A DNA stretch of 44,107 nucleotides from an uncultured Lachnospiraceae bacterium (GCA_910587295.1 CAJULP010000017.1:1-44107); one strand, 5' to 3'. Positions 32,419 to 41,597 are shown, counted from the first letter of the stretch. Notes: generated by a model not told the origin, from the sequence alone. Made by a program: numbers and translations.

Positions 32419-33069
32419 TTATGCAAAAAATTCTTCCAATAAATTTTCTAACTCTTCCGCATGGTTTTCCTTTTTTTCCGGTTCTTCTTTTAACAGTTCT
32501 TTTGCATAGACCTCCCGTTTCCTGATCCCTTCTTCCAAAGCGTTCTCTTTTTCAATCTCCAGTCTTGGAGCATAATGATTTTCCAGATAATCAATCAGGT
32601 TTGTCTTTAATATATCCTTTTTTTCCTGTATGCCCAAAATACCTGAAGTTGAAAAATACAAATACAATCCCAGTATACTGATCATATAATAGGGCATAAT
32701 CTGAAATAAGGAATTTCCTTCTGATAATAAGTAACAGATGGTAATCCCTGTAATTAATACAGAAAGCATCATCAACTGCCCGGAAATATGGGACAGGCGG
32801 AACAAATAAATTCCTCCAACACTGATTTTTTGCAGGAACTTGTCCACAAAAACAGAGGTATTGATCATTTTCCCATTCAGCTTATAATGGCTCGTATATT
32901 TTTGCTTACACTGCTTTAATAATTTATTTTCCGTAGAAGACATATTATCGGCCTGATTAATCATATTCTGATATATCACAGCCGATATGATCTGACATAT
33001 AATACTAAAAAGCAGAAACAGCAAAATTAATCCTGTGAGTATTATGTGGTCTGACAATATGGTAAACAT
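32419..33069 (-). CDS. Uncharacterised membrane protein with charged C-terminal tail
   Basis: A 216-residue protein with one N-terminal membrane helix (about 8-32) and two more (about 95-150), followed by a long Glu/Lys-rich helical tail (EEGIRKREVYAKELLKEEPE). I start it at MFTILSDH (33069) because AAAGGAG is ideally placed; 39 more codons are open upstream but lack a ribosome site. The family is not recognised by name. It lies alone on the minus strand, divergent from the TIGR03905/murG pair. Confidence 0.7.
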   Translation of the reverse strand: MFTILSDHIILTGLILLFLLFSIICQIISAVIYQNMINQADNMSSTENKLLKQCKQKYTSHYKLNGKMINTSVFVDKFLQKISVGGIYLFRLSHISGQLMMLSVLITGITICYLLSEGNSLFQIMPYYMISILGLYLYFSTSGILGIQEKKDILKTNLIDYLENHYAPRLEIEKENALEEGIRKREVYAKELLKEEPEKKENHAEELENLLEEFFA

Positions 33070-33290
33070 ATTTTCTCCTTTCAGCCATTTATATATAAAC
33101 GGCAAAATCCATTGCCATATACTATATATATTATAGAGGAATGATTTTGCTGACTCAATAACCTGGCCAGGATAACTCCTCGCCATTTTCCTGCAAATTT
33201 TCCCTATATTTGCCTTTTCCTGCCTTTCAGACTGGAAAACAGCTTTTATTTCTGCTATACTCTTAATGAAATAAAGGAGGATGGAACACT

Positions 33291-33539
33291 ATGAAATATC
33301 AGACAAAAGGAACCTGCTCTACTTCCATTGATCTTGAAGTAGAAGAAGGTAAAATCAAATTTGTAGAATTTTTTGGCGGATGTAATGGAAATCTAAAAGG
33401 GATTGCCAGCCTGGTCACAGGCATGGGCATTGACGAAGCTATCTCTAAGCTGAAAGGGATCAGGTGCGGTTTTAAAGCAACTTCCTGTCCTGATCAGCTG
33501 GCTCAGGCACTTGAAAAACTCAAAAATGAAAGTTGTTAA
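33291..33539 (+). CDS. TIGR03905 family TSCPD domain protein
   Basis: An 82-residue protein matching the small TSCPD family, related to the C-terminal tail of ribonucleotide reductases: MKYQTKGTCSTSIDLEVE, then FFGGCNGNLKGIASLVTGM and IRCGFKATSCPDQLAQAL. Conserved cysteines suggest metal or redox chemistry, but the role is unknown. AAAGGAGG and an extended TGCTATACT -10 (33253-33261) lie upstream. It starts a two-gene unit with murG 15 bases downstream. Confidence 0.85.
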   Translation: MKYQTKGTCSTSIDLEVEEGKIKFVEFFGGCNGNLKGIASLVTGMGIDEAISKLKGIRCGFKATSCPDQLAQALEKLKNESC

Positions 33540-33554
33540 CGGGAGGCTCTGTTT

Positions 33555-34640
33555 ATGGGCAACTTGGATGTAACCAAAAAAATTGTTCTTACCGGAGGCG
33601 GCACAGCAGGACATGTCACCCCAAATATTGCGTTGATTCCTCATCTGCGGGAAGCCGGATTTGAGGTTTCTTATATCGGCTCTTACGATGGTATGGAAAA
33701 AAAGCTGATCATGGATTACGACATTCCATATTATGGGATTGCAACCGGAAAATTCAGACGGTATTTTGACATTAAAAACTTAACGGATCCTTTCCGTGTA
33801 ATCAAAGGATTTGGAGAAGCGCGTAAGTACTTAAAAAAGATCAGACCAAACGTGGTATTTTCCAAAGGCGGATTTGTCAGCGTTCCGGTGGTACGGGCTG
33901 CGGCATCTTTGCATATTCCCTGCATCATCCATGAATCGGATATGACACCGGGACTTGCCAATAAGCTGTGTATCTCCGCCGCTAAAAAAGTATGCTGCAA
34001 TTTTCCGGAAACTTACAATATGCTCCCTAAGGAAAAAGCGGTTCTGACCGGATCTCCCATCCGTGAGGAACTGACCAAAGGAAATAAAGCATCCGCTTAC
34101 AAAATGTGCGGTTTCACAGAAGCAAAACCGGTGATCTTAGTCATAGGAGGCAGCTTAGGCGCCGCTTCCATAAACCAGACAGTAAGGGAAGCTTTGCCAG
34201 GGTTATTAAAAGATTTTCAGGTTGCGCATATCTGTGGAAAAGACAAGATAGACCCCGATTATCTCCACAAAGAAGGTTATATTCAATTTGAATATGTAAA
34301 GGCAGAATTAAAAGATCTGTTTGCCATGGCGGACCTTGTCATTTCCCGTGCGGGCGCCAATTCCATCTGCGAATTATTGGCCCTTAGAAAACCAAACCTG
34401 TTAATTCCCCTTTCAGCGTCCAGCAGCCGGGGCGACCAGATTTTAAACGCCAAATCCTTTGTGGCACAGGGATTTTCCATGGTCATAAACGATGACCAAT
34501 TATCCGCCAGCCTGCTTACAGAAAAAGTGTTGGAATTATACTTTACCAGACAAACTTTTATAGACGCTATGGGAAAAAGCAATCAATTAGGGTCTATCAA
34601 AACAATCATGAAACTCATTAAAGAAGAAGCAGCGCTTTAA
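33555..34640 (+). CDS. murG: UDP-N-acetylglucosamine--lipid I N-acetylglucosaminyltransferase
   Basis: A 361-residue peripheral membrane glycosyltransferase (GT28) that adds GlcNAc to lipid I to form lipid II in peptidoglycan synthesis. The N-terminal phosphate-binding loop TGGGTAGHVTPN, VVFSKGGFVSVPVV and IIHESDMTPGLANK, and the donor-binding VIGGSLGAASIN and ISRAGANSICELLAL are all present. Length is normal. Unusually for murG it is paired with a TIGR03905 gene rather than placed in a division cluster, so it may be a second copy. GGGAGG precedes the start and a clear terminator ends the unit. Confidence 0.93.
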   Translation: MGNLDVTKKIVLTGGGTAGHVTPNIALIPHLREAGFEVSYIGSYDGMEKKLIMDYDIPYYGIATGKFRRYFDIKNLTDPFRVIKGFGEARKYLKKIRPNVVFSKGGFVSVPVVRAAASLHIPCIIHESDMTPGLANKLCISAAKKVCCNFPETYNMLPKEKAVLTGSPIREELTKGNKASAYKMCGFTEAKPVILVIGGSLGAASINQTVREALPGLLKDFQVAHICGKDKIDPDYLHKEGYIQFEYVKAELKDLFAMADLVISRAGANSICELLALRKPNLLIPLSASSSRGDQILNAKSFVAQGFSMVINDDQLSASLLTEKVLELYFTRQTFIDAMGKSNQLGSIKTIMKLIKEEAAL

Positions 34641-34653
34641 AACGCTGCTTTTT
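34627..34653 (+). terminator. Terminator after murG
   Basis: AAGCAGCG (34627-34634) and CGCTGCTT (34643-34650) form a perfect 8-bp stem with an eight-base loop, followed by more T residues to 34653. It overlaps the murG stop codon. Confidence 0.8.
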
Positions 34654-34655
34654 AC

Positions 34656-35285
34656 TTAATTACTTAATATTTTCTTTTCCATCAAATCCAATGCCTTTTC
34701 ATTTTCCTGCTGGCAATAACTGATCATTACCTCTTCCCCTTCGGCCTCCAGTCCGGAAATATCCGCCCCTAACTGTACATAACAAATGGTGTTATCTATC
34801 ACTTCGATTCGGGAGGCAGCCACCTTTGCTCTATTTTGGGGCTGTTGTTCATAGATCCGAAGAAGCAGCTCACGGTATTCGGTCAGGTAATTTTCAATGA
34901 CAGGAATCTCGTCTTCTTTTGCTTCAATCAGAATCATCATGTCTATCCCCGCTTCCGTATGTTGATACTCTGCCAAAAAGTCATTATACATGCTATCGGA
35001 AATGCCTGTCCGTTCCGCCAGCTCTTCGTCATTTAAAAGCGTATCCGGCCAATAATTTTCTCCCATCATAACGATCACGGCATCCCGCAGCTCATCCATA
35101 GGTCCTACGATCTTATATTTGGTTCCCACCTGCAGAGTATTGACCGCATTTTCTTCGCCGTTTCCTTCTTTTATATAAGCCTGATTATCAATATGATCAT
35201 TTTTTACATTATTATCGCCGCATCCGGTAACAATAACCACAAATGCCGCTAAAATCCCCAATGCCACTCCCTTTTTTGATTTCAT
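34656..35285 (-). CDS. DUF4358 lipoprotein
   Basis: A 209-residue exported lipoprotein. A basic N-terminus and hydrophobic stretch end in lipobox VTGC (Cys22). The remaining part contains GENYWPDTLLNDEELAERTG, MMILIEAKEDEIPVIENYL and VEVIDN-like strands seen in DUF4358 proteins, which often stand near surface-acylation genes in Lachnospiraceae. The function is unknown. Here it lies divergent from an MBOAT/SGNH pair, so a role in the same surface modification is plausible but unproven. Confidence 0.75.
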   Translation of the reverse strand: MKSKKGVALGILAAFVVIVTGCGDNNVKNDHIDNQAYIKEGNGEENAVNTLQVGTKYKIVGPMDELRDAVIVMMGENYWPDTLLNDEELAERTGISDSMYNDFLAEYQHTEAGIDMMILIEAKEDEIPVIENYLTEYRELLLRIYEQQPQNRAKVAASRIEVIDNTICYVQLGADISGLEAEGEEVMISYCQQENEKALDLMEKKILSN

Positions 35286-35374
35286 AACCTTTCCTTTCTA
35301 GCTGACTGGTTTACAACTTATAATAGGCGGCAGCTACTTTTCCGCTTACTATAAGTACAAGTATTTCCATAAAT

Positions 35375-35404
35375 TAGACAAACTATGTAAATATATGTTA
35401 AGAT
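35375..35404 (+). promoter_or_regulatory. Promoter of the MBOAT operon
   Basis: TAGACA (35375-35380), 18 bases, TAAGAT (35399-35404) with an extended TGT before the -10. Confidence 0.45.
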
Positions 35405-35444
35405 ATTCGAAAAGAGTTTCAACCCGATACTATGGAGATTTGTT

Positions 35445-36941
35445 ATGCTATTTAATTCTTATATTTTTATTTTTATATTTTTACCCTTGACCCTGATCGG
35501 ATGGTACGCCTTAAACTATGTCAGGGCTTACGAACCTGCCAAGTTTTTTCTTGCAGGCATGTCGCTATGGTTTTACGGCTATTTCAACATATATTATCTG
35601 GCTGTCATTATCGCCAGCATTTTAGCCAATTATCTTCTTAGTTTCCTTTTGAAATTTTCCCATACGGCGCTTACCCGCCGGATTGGGCTTTTGGTCGGAT
35701 TGGCAATTAATCTTGGTCTGCTTTTTTACTTTAAATACTACGATTTCTTTTTTGAAAACATTAACGCTATTTTTCATGCCAACTTTAATTTGAAACATAT
35801 TTTGCTTCCCCTGGGAATCAGCTTTTTTACCTTCCAGCAGCTATCTTTCATCATTGACAGATGCACCCAAAAAGCGCCCCATTACTCTTTTGCAGACTAT
35901 ATTACCTTTGTAACCTTTTTCCCTCAGTTGATCGCAGGACCCATCGTACTGCATGACGAGATGATTCCCCAATTTGATGACTTGTCTAACCGGCGTTTTT
36001 CATCAGATAACTTTGCAAAGGGAATCGTGCTTTTTACCATCGGTCTTGGAAAAAAGGTACTGCTTGCGGACACACTGGCAATCCCCGTCAATTTTGGTTT
36101 TGAACAGACTGCTTTTTTAGACACGCCTTCTACCTTGCTTGTGATTCTTGCCTATACCTTTGAAATTTATTTTGATTTCAGTGGGTACAGTGACATGGCA
36201 ATAGGATTGGGAAAAATGTTCAACATTGAAATCCCTGTCAATTTCAACTCACCATACAAAGCATGTTCCGTAAAAGAGCTATGGCAAAGGTGGCATATGA
36301 CTTTATCCCGTTTCTTTATCCAATATGTTTATATTCCCCTTGGGGGCAGCCGGAAAGGGAAATTCGGCACTATTTTTAATACCTTTGTGGTCTTTTTCTT
36401 AAGCGGGCTTTGGCATGGCGCCAACTGGACCTATGTGGCTTGGGGAACCATGCAGGGCCTGTTGGTAATATGGGATAATCTTGGAATCGTGGGTGTAAAA
36501 GGAAGTAATGAAAAAGTACCTTCTCGTTTTACAATCCCCCGGTGGCTTGGATGGGCCTTTACTTTTTCATTTTTTAATCTGTCCTTATTTTTCTTCCGCA
36601 GTGACAGTATGGCAAATGCTTTTCAGATGTTTAAAAATATTTTTGCATTTAAAGAGACCGGTTACCTTTTTAAAATTGCCGCTAAACTGGATATCCCGGA
36701 ATTTTATCTGGCTAAACAGATGATCAATCTGACAAATCCTGAACTTCTTTCTTATGCTTATGCAGCGCTTTTTATATTGTTGTTAATTATAAGCGCCATG
36801 ATCCTAACCAGGAAAAACGCAGTACAGATTGTAAATGAGCACCCTCTAAACTCCAGATTATGCTTATTCATAACGGTAATTTTCGTCTGGTCCGTGATCT
36901 CTTTTTCACAGGTCAGCACTTTTATATATTTTAATTTTTAA
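35445..36941 (+). CDS. MBOAT family O-acyltransferase (AlgI/DltB-like)
   Basis: A 498-residue polytopic membrane protein with about ten or more helices. It carries the MBOAT signatures LPLGISFFTFQQLSFIID, FDFSGYSDMAIGLG, ELWQRWHMTLSRFF (His284) and the catalytic LSGLWHGANWTY (His324). It would transfer an acyl, usually acetyl, group across the membrane to an extracellular polymer such as a polysaccharide or peptidoglycan. The following gene encodes an SGNH partner 14 bases downstream, the usual two-component arrangement. No dltA or dltC gene is present, so D-alanylation is unlikely. Confidence 0.92.
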   Translation: MLFNSYIFIFIFLPLTLIGWYALNYVRAYEPAKFFLAGMSLWFYGYFNIYYLAVIIASILANYLLSFLLKFSHTALTRRIGLLVGLAINLGLLFYFKYYDFFFENINAIFHANFNLKHILLPLGISFFTFQQLSFIIDRCTQKAPHYSFADYITFVTFFPQLIAGPIVLHDEMIPQFDDLSNRRFSSDNFAKGIVLFTIGLGKKVLLADTLAIPVNFGFEQTAFLDTPSTLLVILAYTFEIYFDFSGYSDMAIGLGKMFNIEIPVNFNSPYKACSVKELWQRWHMTLSRFFIQYVYIPLGGSRKGKFGTIFNTFVVFFLSGLWHGANWTYVAWGTMQGLLVIWDNLGIVGVKGSNEKVPSRFTIPRWLGWAFTFSFFNLSLFFFRSDSMANAFQMFKNIFAFKETGYLFKIAAKLDIPEFYLAKQMINLTNPELLSYAYAALFILLLIISAMILTRKNAVQIVNEHPLNSRLCLFITVIFVWSVISFSQVSTFIYFNF

Positions 36942-36955
36942 CAGGCAGGTAGATT

Positions 36956-38032
36956 ATGTCACAAAAATTTATCAGAAACTTTTTTATAACCAGCGGCCTT
37001 CTTCTTTTACTGTGTACACTGACAGTTGTGGTCTTTGACCCCTTTTTTCAATACCATAAGCCCTTGCCCGGATTAAAGGCCGTGCTCACGGATAAGGAAT
37101 ATCAATGCACGGGTTCTTTAAAGACTTTTGACTATGACAGTGTGATCGCCGGTTCTTCCGTAGCCGAAAACTATAACAACGGCTGGTTTGACCAAAACTT
37201 TGGCTGCAAGTCTATTAAGGCGATCCGTTCTTACGGGGCCACTGCGGATCTGTGTTACCTTTTAGACATTGCTTTTGCTCATAAAGAACTGAAATATGTA
37301 TTTTATAACCTGGACCCTTCCGCCCTTTCAGCGGATCCCGAAACGACTTATGCCCTTACAGGCTGCCCTATGTATCTTTATGATGACAATTATATGAATG
37401 ACGTGGAATACTGGCTGAACAAAGATGTACTGATGGAAAAGATCCCTTACTTGATCGCAAATTCTTTTATGGGTGATTATGATGAAAATGAATCCTACAA
37501 CTGGGCACAGTGGAAAGAATTTAATTCCGATATGGTGTTAGGGCTCTACATTAGGAAACCTTCTGTCTCAGAAATGAAACCGGAAAACTATTATGAAGAA
37601 CTGTTGCATGCCAACTTAAACCTTCTCACTGCACAAATAAAGGCCCACCCGGAAACTGAATTTTATATTTTTATCCCTCCTTATTCTATGATGTGGTGGG
37701 ATAATATCTACCGGGAAGGGGATACGGACGCTTATTTATATAACATGGAAAAAGCCATGGAAACTCTTCTCGGTTTTGAAAACGTGACCTTATCCTATTT
37801 TCAAAATGACCGGGAAGTCATCACAAACCTTGAAAATTACATGGATATTCTTCATTTTTCACCGGATATCAACCTTTATATCTGTGAAAGTTTAAAAAAA
37901 GGAACTCATCAAGTCACAAAAGACAATTACATGGAAAGCCTGAAAGATATGCGCTCTCTGGCAGATGAAATTGTAAATAAACTGATAAAACCTTACGAGG
38001 ATAAGATCAAAGTAGATCTTTATGACCACTAG
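36956..38032 (+). CDS. SGNH-type acyltransferase partner of the MBOAT protein
   Basis: A 358-residue protein with one N-terminal membrane anchor (about residues 8-28) and an extracellular SGNH-like domain. The nucleophile block is VIAGSSVAENYNN (Ser67/Ser68) and the Asp/His pair is in the late segment MDILHFSPDIN. The topology and gene order match DltD/AlgJ-like proteins that take the acyl group from an MBOAT partner and place it on a surface glycan. It follows the MBOAT gene in the same operon. The acceptor polymer is unknown. Confidence 0.8.
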   Translation: MSQKFIRNFFITSGLLLLLCTLTVVVFDPFFQYHKPLPGLKAVLTDKEYQCTGSLKTFDYDSVIAGSSVAENYNNGWFDQNFGCKSIKAIRSYGATADLCYLLDIAFAHKELKYVFYNLDPSALSADPETTYALTGCPMYLYDDNYMNDVEYWLNKDVLMEKIPYLIANSFMGDYDENESYNWAQWKEFNSDMVLGLYIRKPSVSEMKPENYYEELLHANLNLLTAQIKAHPETEFYIFIPPYSMMWWDNIYREGDTDAYLYNMEKAMETLLGFENVTLSYFQNDREVITNLENYMDILHFSPDINLYICESLKKGTHQVTKDNYMESLKDMRSLADEIVNKLIKPYEDKIKVDLYDH

Positions 38033-38035
38033 TTT

Positions 38036-38302
38036 CTACACGATCTCAAATGCCTTTAAAAGCGCCCAAATATAAGGAGCGCCAAAAACATTAAGGGATT
38101 TTGGCCCGGTGACTTTCTCTGGGTCTTTCTCAATACGGTCAAGAGCTTGTTGAAAAGTAGCTTTCGTGATAGATTTCGTCCGTCTGTCTACAAAAAGTTC
38201 TCCTCCTTTAATGCTGTAACTGAAAGGAAGTTTTTTTACTGTATAAAAGGTCTCATTTTGGTGGTCTGACAACTGCTGCCAGAGAAAATCAATTGATGTC
38301 AT
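38036..38302 (-). CDS. Small uncharacterised protein
   Basis: About 88 residues when started at MTSIDFLWQQL (38302), which has TGAGG seven bases ahead; nine more codons are open upstream. The core FTVKKL-like strand, GGELFVDRRTKSITKATFQQ and a C-terminal FGAPYIWALLKAFEIV are reminiscent of small conserved Firmicutes proteins of unknown function. It is convergent with the SGNH gene (three bases apart) and divergent from exodeoxyribonuclease III. Confidence 0.65.
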   Translation of the reverse strand: MTSIDFLWQQLSDHQNETFYTVKKLPFSYSIKGGELFVDRRTKSITKATFQQALDRIEKDPEKVTGPKSLNVFGAPYIWALLKAFEIV

Positions 38303-38423
38303 GTCAATCCTCATAATGTGAATTTTCACAATATTGTCTTTATGTACTATAGGTTATAAAGCATGCCATTTAAGGTACTATTAAATACTACTATATAATA
38401 AAACATAAGAAAGGACAACCTGT

Positions 38424-39188
38424 ATGAAAAAATTTATTTCCTGGAATGTAAATGGATTGCGGGCCTGCGTGGAAAAAGGCTTTATGGACTTCTTCCGTGA
38501 AGTGGATGCGGATATTTTCTGCCTGCAGGAAACAAAACTTCAAAAAGGGCAGATCAATTTGGATCTGCCCGGTTACTACCAATATTGGAACTATGCGGAA
38601 AAGAAAGGTTATTCCGGTACTGCCATTTTTACAAAAGAAGAACCTATTTGTGCAACTTATGGCATGGCCGAGAGTATTGGAACAGATATACATGACCACG
38701 AAGGCCGGGTCATTACATTAGAATTTGAAGATTACTATATGATCACCGTTTATACGCCTAACTCACAGGACGAATTAAAAAGATTAGATTACCGCATGAA
38801 ATGGGAAGATGATTTTCTTTTATACTTAAAAGGGCTGGAACAAAACAAGCCCATTATCGTCTGTGGCGACCTGAACGTAGCCCATAAAGAAATTGACTTA
38901 AAAAACCCGAAAACAAACCGAAAAAATGCCGGGTTTACTGATGAAGAACGGTCTAAGTTCACAGCCCTTATGGAAGCTGGTTTTACTGATACCTTCCGTC
39001 ATTTTTATCCGGATTTAGAAGGCGCTTATTCCTGGTGGTCTTACCGCTTCCACGCAAGGGAAAAAAACGCCGGATGGCGCATTGACTATTTCCTCACATC
39101 AAAAGCTTTAAATGCCTCCCTAAAGGACGCTGTCATTTACAAAGAAATTCTAGGATCCGATCACTGTCCCATTGGCCTTATGATCTAA
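38424..39188 (+). CDS. xth: Exodeoxyribonuclease III (AP endonuclease)
   Basis: A 254-residue cytosolic DNA repair nuclease of the exonuclease III/APE1 family, cutting at abasic sites and trimming 3' ends. Motifs are SWNVNGLRA, LQETKLQ (metal-binding Glu36), YTPNS, CGDLNVAHKEIDL, GWRIDYFL and the terminal GSDHCPIGL with the catalytic Asp-His. Length is typical of the ExoA/Xth form. AAAGGA precedes the ATG and a TATAAT lies near 38394. Its stop codon overlaps the convergent PII-like gene by four bases. Confidence 0.95.
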   Translation: MKKFISWNVNGLRACVEKGFMDFFREVDADIFCLQETKLQKGQINLDLPGYYQYWNYAEKKGYSGTAIFTKEEPICATYGMAESIGTDIHDHEGRVITLEFEDYYMITVYTPNSQDELKRLDYRMKWEDDFLLYLKGLEQNKPIIVCGDLNVAHKEIDLKNPKTNRKNAGFTDEERSKFTALMEAGFTDTFRHFYPDLEGAYSWWSYRFHAREKNAGWRIDYFLTSKALNASLKDAVIYKEILGSDHCPIGLMI

Positions 39189-39862
39189 TCCTCCACCAGC
39201 CTTAATCCGGCAGTATCGGTTACAGGAAGCGAAAAAACAATGGATTTAGCCCGGGTGTTCAGCCCGGCTTTTTCCATGATCGCCTGCATGATCGTATTTT
39301 TTTGTTCTGTCTTCGTGACAATATAGATCATTTCCTTTTCAGCGGCAATAGAAACCCCCATGAATTTCCCTGACTGCTCTGTGCCGGTACCTTTTGCATG
39401 GACAACCGTTCCGCCATAGGCCCCTGCGTCCCTTGCGGCGTCCATGACCAACTCGATATTCCCCTGATCTGCAATAACAACGATTAATTCATGTGATGTT
39501 TCCTTCAAGACAGATTCCTCCTCTTTTTTGTAATCCTCTTTTTCCAAGAGAAATTGAAGCGGCTTTTTGCCTCCTATACTGCTAAGCGGCACGATAAAAG
39601 CAATTCCCCCTCCGGGTGCGTCAATCTTAAGCTTTCTTTGAAGCTGCTTTTTTACATCCAGCCAGGTCTCTTCTTCCAAAACGGAATAGATCACTGCTTT
39701 TTCTGTGTTTTCCATCCCCAGATAATCCAAAATATCATTAGAAGCAGTTCCGAAACCAAGAGTCACAAACGCCACATGCTGCCCACTTTCCCAATATAAT
39801 TCCGAATATTTTTTTGCAGCCTTTCTGTCCACAATAGTGGTCATCAAATATAATTTACCCAT
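39185..39862 (-). CDS. Tandem PII-like regulatory protein
   Basis: A 225-residue cytosolic protein made of two PII (GlnB)-like ferredoxin folds, about residues 1-110 and 120-225. The second half shows the PII strand-loop pattern (HELIVVIADQGNIELVMDAA, AYGGTVVHAKGT, then EKEMIYIVTKTEQKNTIMQA). It is downstream of the DUF1538 membrane protein with a 15-base gap, so it probably binds a nucleotide or metabolite and gates or senses that transporter, as PII does with AmtB. The ligand is unknown. Confidence 0.8.
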   Translation of the reverse strand: MGKLYLMTTIVDRKAAKKYSELYWESGQHVAFVTLGFGTASNDILDYLGMENTEKAVIYSVLEEETWLDVKKQLQRKLKIDAPGGGIAFIVPLSSIGGKKPLQFLLEKEDYKKEEESVLKETSHELIVVIADQGNIELVMDAARDAGAYGGTVVHAKGTGTEQSGKFMGVSIAAEKEMIYIVTKTEQKNTIMQAIMEKAGLNTRAKSIVFSLPVTDTAGLRLVED

Positions 39863-39877
39863 ATCACTGCCCTGCCT

Positions 39878-41458
39878 TTACAATTCGATAATTTCCATAT
39901 CGCCAAATGCTTCCAAAGGTATCTGACCTTCTTTTCCGGATACCACTTTTCTCCTGCTGCTTTCTTTCAGCTTAAATACCATTCCCATCACCTGGATTGT
40001 GATAAGAGGCGTCATTGCAACCATTGCCACGATCCCAAAAGCGTCTGTAATAATATTTCCTCCCAAAGCTTCACAGGCTCCCATGGCAAAGGGTAACAAA
40101 AATGTAGCCGTCATAGGACCGGATGCCACGCCGCCGGAGTCAAATGCGATAGCCGTAAATATTTTAGGAACAAAAAAGGTTAAAATCAGTGCAATGGCAT
40201 ATCCGGGGATCACAAGCCACAAAATAGAAATTCCCGTAAGCACCCTGATCATGGCAAGACCTACTGATGCGGAAACACCTATGGATAAGCTAATCCCCAT
40301 AGCCTTCGCCGAAATAGCGCCGGAAGTCATTTCTTCTACCTGCCTGGTAAGCACGAATACCGCCGGCTCCGCCAATACAATAAAATAACCAATGATCATA
40401 CCGATCGGAATAATGATCCACGCATAAGGAAGGCCGGCTATGGTCTGCCCAAGATAATTTCCTGCCGGCATAAATCCCACGTTAACACCCGTTAAAAACA
40501 ATACCAGGCCCACATAGGTATATACCAGGCCCACACCAATCTTGATCAGCGCTTTTTTTGTAATATCACGGGAGATCAACTGAAAAACTCCAAAAAACAC
40601 TACAATAGGCAAAAGGGAGACCGCCATCTCTTTTATGTATTCCGGAAAACCACTTGTAAACTGCGCCCACAGATCTACCGTATTACTTGCTGCCAAAATT
40701 GCTTCCGATACCTGTTCGCTCTGTTCCGGATGATAGATCATGGCCAAGATCAAAACCGCCACGATAGGTCCTACCGAACAAAGGGAAACCAGACCGAAAC
40801 TATCGTCCGCCGCATGTTTATCACTTCGGATTGCAGCAATACCAATACCAAAAGACATGATAAAAGGAACTGTCATAGGGCCTGTGGTCACACCCCCGGA
40901 ATCAAAAGCAACTGCCAGAAAATCTCTTGGAACCAAAAATGCCAGTCCGAAAACAACCAGATAAAAAAATACCAGTAAATGTGATAAAGCAATCCCAAAC
41001 AGCATACGCAATAATGCAATCACCAGAAAAACCCCTACACCTGCTGCCACAGCCACGATCAATACTAAATTGGGAACTGCCGAAACCTGCTGCGCCAGAA
41101 CCTGCAGATCCGGTTCAGACATAGTGATAATAAATCCCATGACAAAACTGATCAGGATGATGACCCAAAGTTTTTTACTCTTAGTCATGATCGTACCGAC
41201 CCTTTCACCCATAGTCGTCATGGACATTTCCACACCAACGTTAAAAAGGAGCATCCCAACCGTCAATAGAACTGCCCCTATCAAAAACAGCAATAATATT
41301 CCGGGAGGAATTGGCGCAATTGTAAAACATAGCAGTAATACGATTGCCAATATGGGAAACACTGCTTTTAATGTTTCGTTAAATTTAACTTTTAGCTGAG
41401 AACGATTAATTTTCAAGAATATCAAACGCCTTTCTGTTTTTGATTTCATGCCTTCCAT
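39878..41458 (-). CDS. DUF1538 membrane protein (putative transporter)
   Basis: A polytopic membrane protein of about 525 residues with an internal duplication: each half contains a DSGGV-x-x-GPM signature (DSGGVTTGPMTVPFIMSFG in the first half, DSGGVASGPMTATFLLPFA in the second) after a set of helices. This is the DUF1538 family, thought to be a transporter of unknown substrate. The longest frame begins at 41491, but the -10 box overlaps that ATG. I therefore list the ATG at 41458; a TTG at 41416 with an AAAGG upstream is also possible. It is co-directional with the PII-like gene. Confidence 0.85.
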   Translation of the reverse strand: MEGMKSKTERRLIFLKINRSQLKVKFNETLKAVFPILAIVLLLCFTIAPIPPGILLLFLIGAVLLTVGMLLFNVGVEMSMTTMGERVGTIMTKSKKLWVIILISFVMGFIITMSEPDLQVLAQQVSAVPNLVLIVAVAAGVGVFLVIALLRMLFGIALSHLLVFFYLVVFGLAFLVPRDFLAVAFDSGGVTTGPMTVPFIMSFGIGIAAIRSDKHAADDSFGLVSLCSVGPIVAVLILAMIYHPEQSEQVSEAILAASNTVDLWAQFTSGFPEYIKEMAVSLLPIVVFFGVFQLISRDITKKALIKIGVGLVYTYVGLVLFLTGVNVGFMPAGNYLGQTIAGLPYAWIIIPIGMIIGYFIVLAEPAVFVLTRQVEEMTSGAISAKAMGISLSIGVSASVGLAMIRVLTGISILWLVIPGYAIALILTFFVPKIFTAIAFDSGGVASGPMTATFLLPFAMGACEALGGNIITDAFGIVAMVAMTPLITIQVMGMVFKLKESSRRKVVSGKEGQIPLEAFGDMEIIEL

Positions 41459-41486
41459 TAGATAGTCTATTAATAGTTTACCATAA

Positions 41487-41516
41487 ATCATAAATTGTGC
41501 CGATAAATATTTACAA
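41487..41516 (-). promoter_or_regulatory. Promoter of the DUF1538/PII operon
   Basis: TTGTAA (41511-41516), 18 bases, TATGAT (41487-41492) on the minus strand. The transcription start near 41480 rules out the first ATG of the longest frame. An ATAAATATT motif fills the spacer. Confidence 0.5.
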
Positions 41517-41597
41517 AAAAATATTAATAAATATTAATACATTGTGTTTTATTGCTTCTCAGAAAATATTTATTGAATATCAATAAATATTTATTGA
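41503..41597. promoter_or_regulatory. Cluster of AT-rich palindromic operator-like sites
   Basis: The core ATAAATATT or its complement occurs at 41503-41511, 41527-41535, 41565-41573, 41583-41591 and 41586-41594. AATATTTATTGA (41565-41576) and TCAATAAATATT (41580-41591) are a perfect 12-bp inverted repeat with a three-base centre. The last copy overlaps the -35 of the DUF2975 promoter and the first lies in the DUF1538 promoter. It is a strong candidate operator, perhaps for the HTH protein encoded at 42135. Confidence 0.6.
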
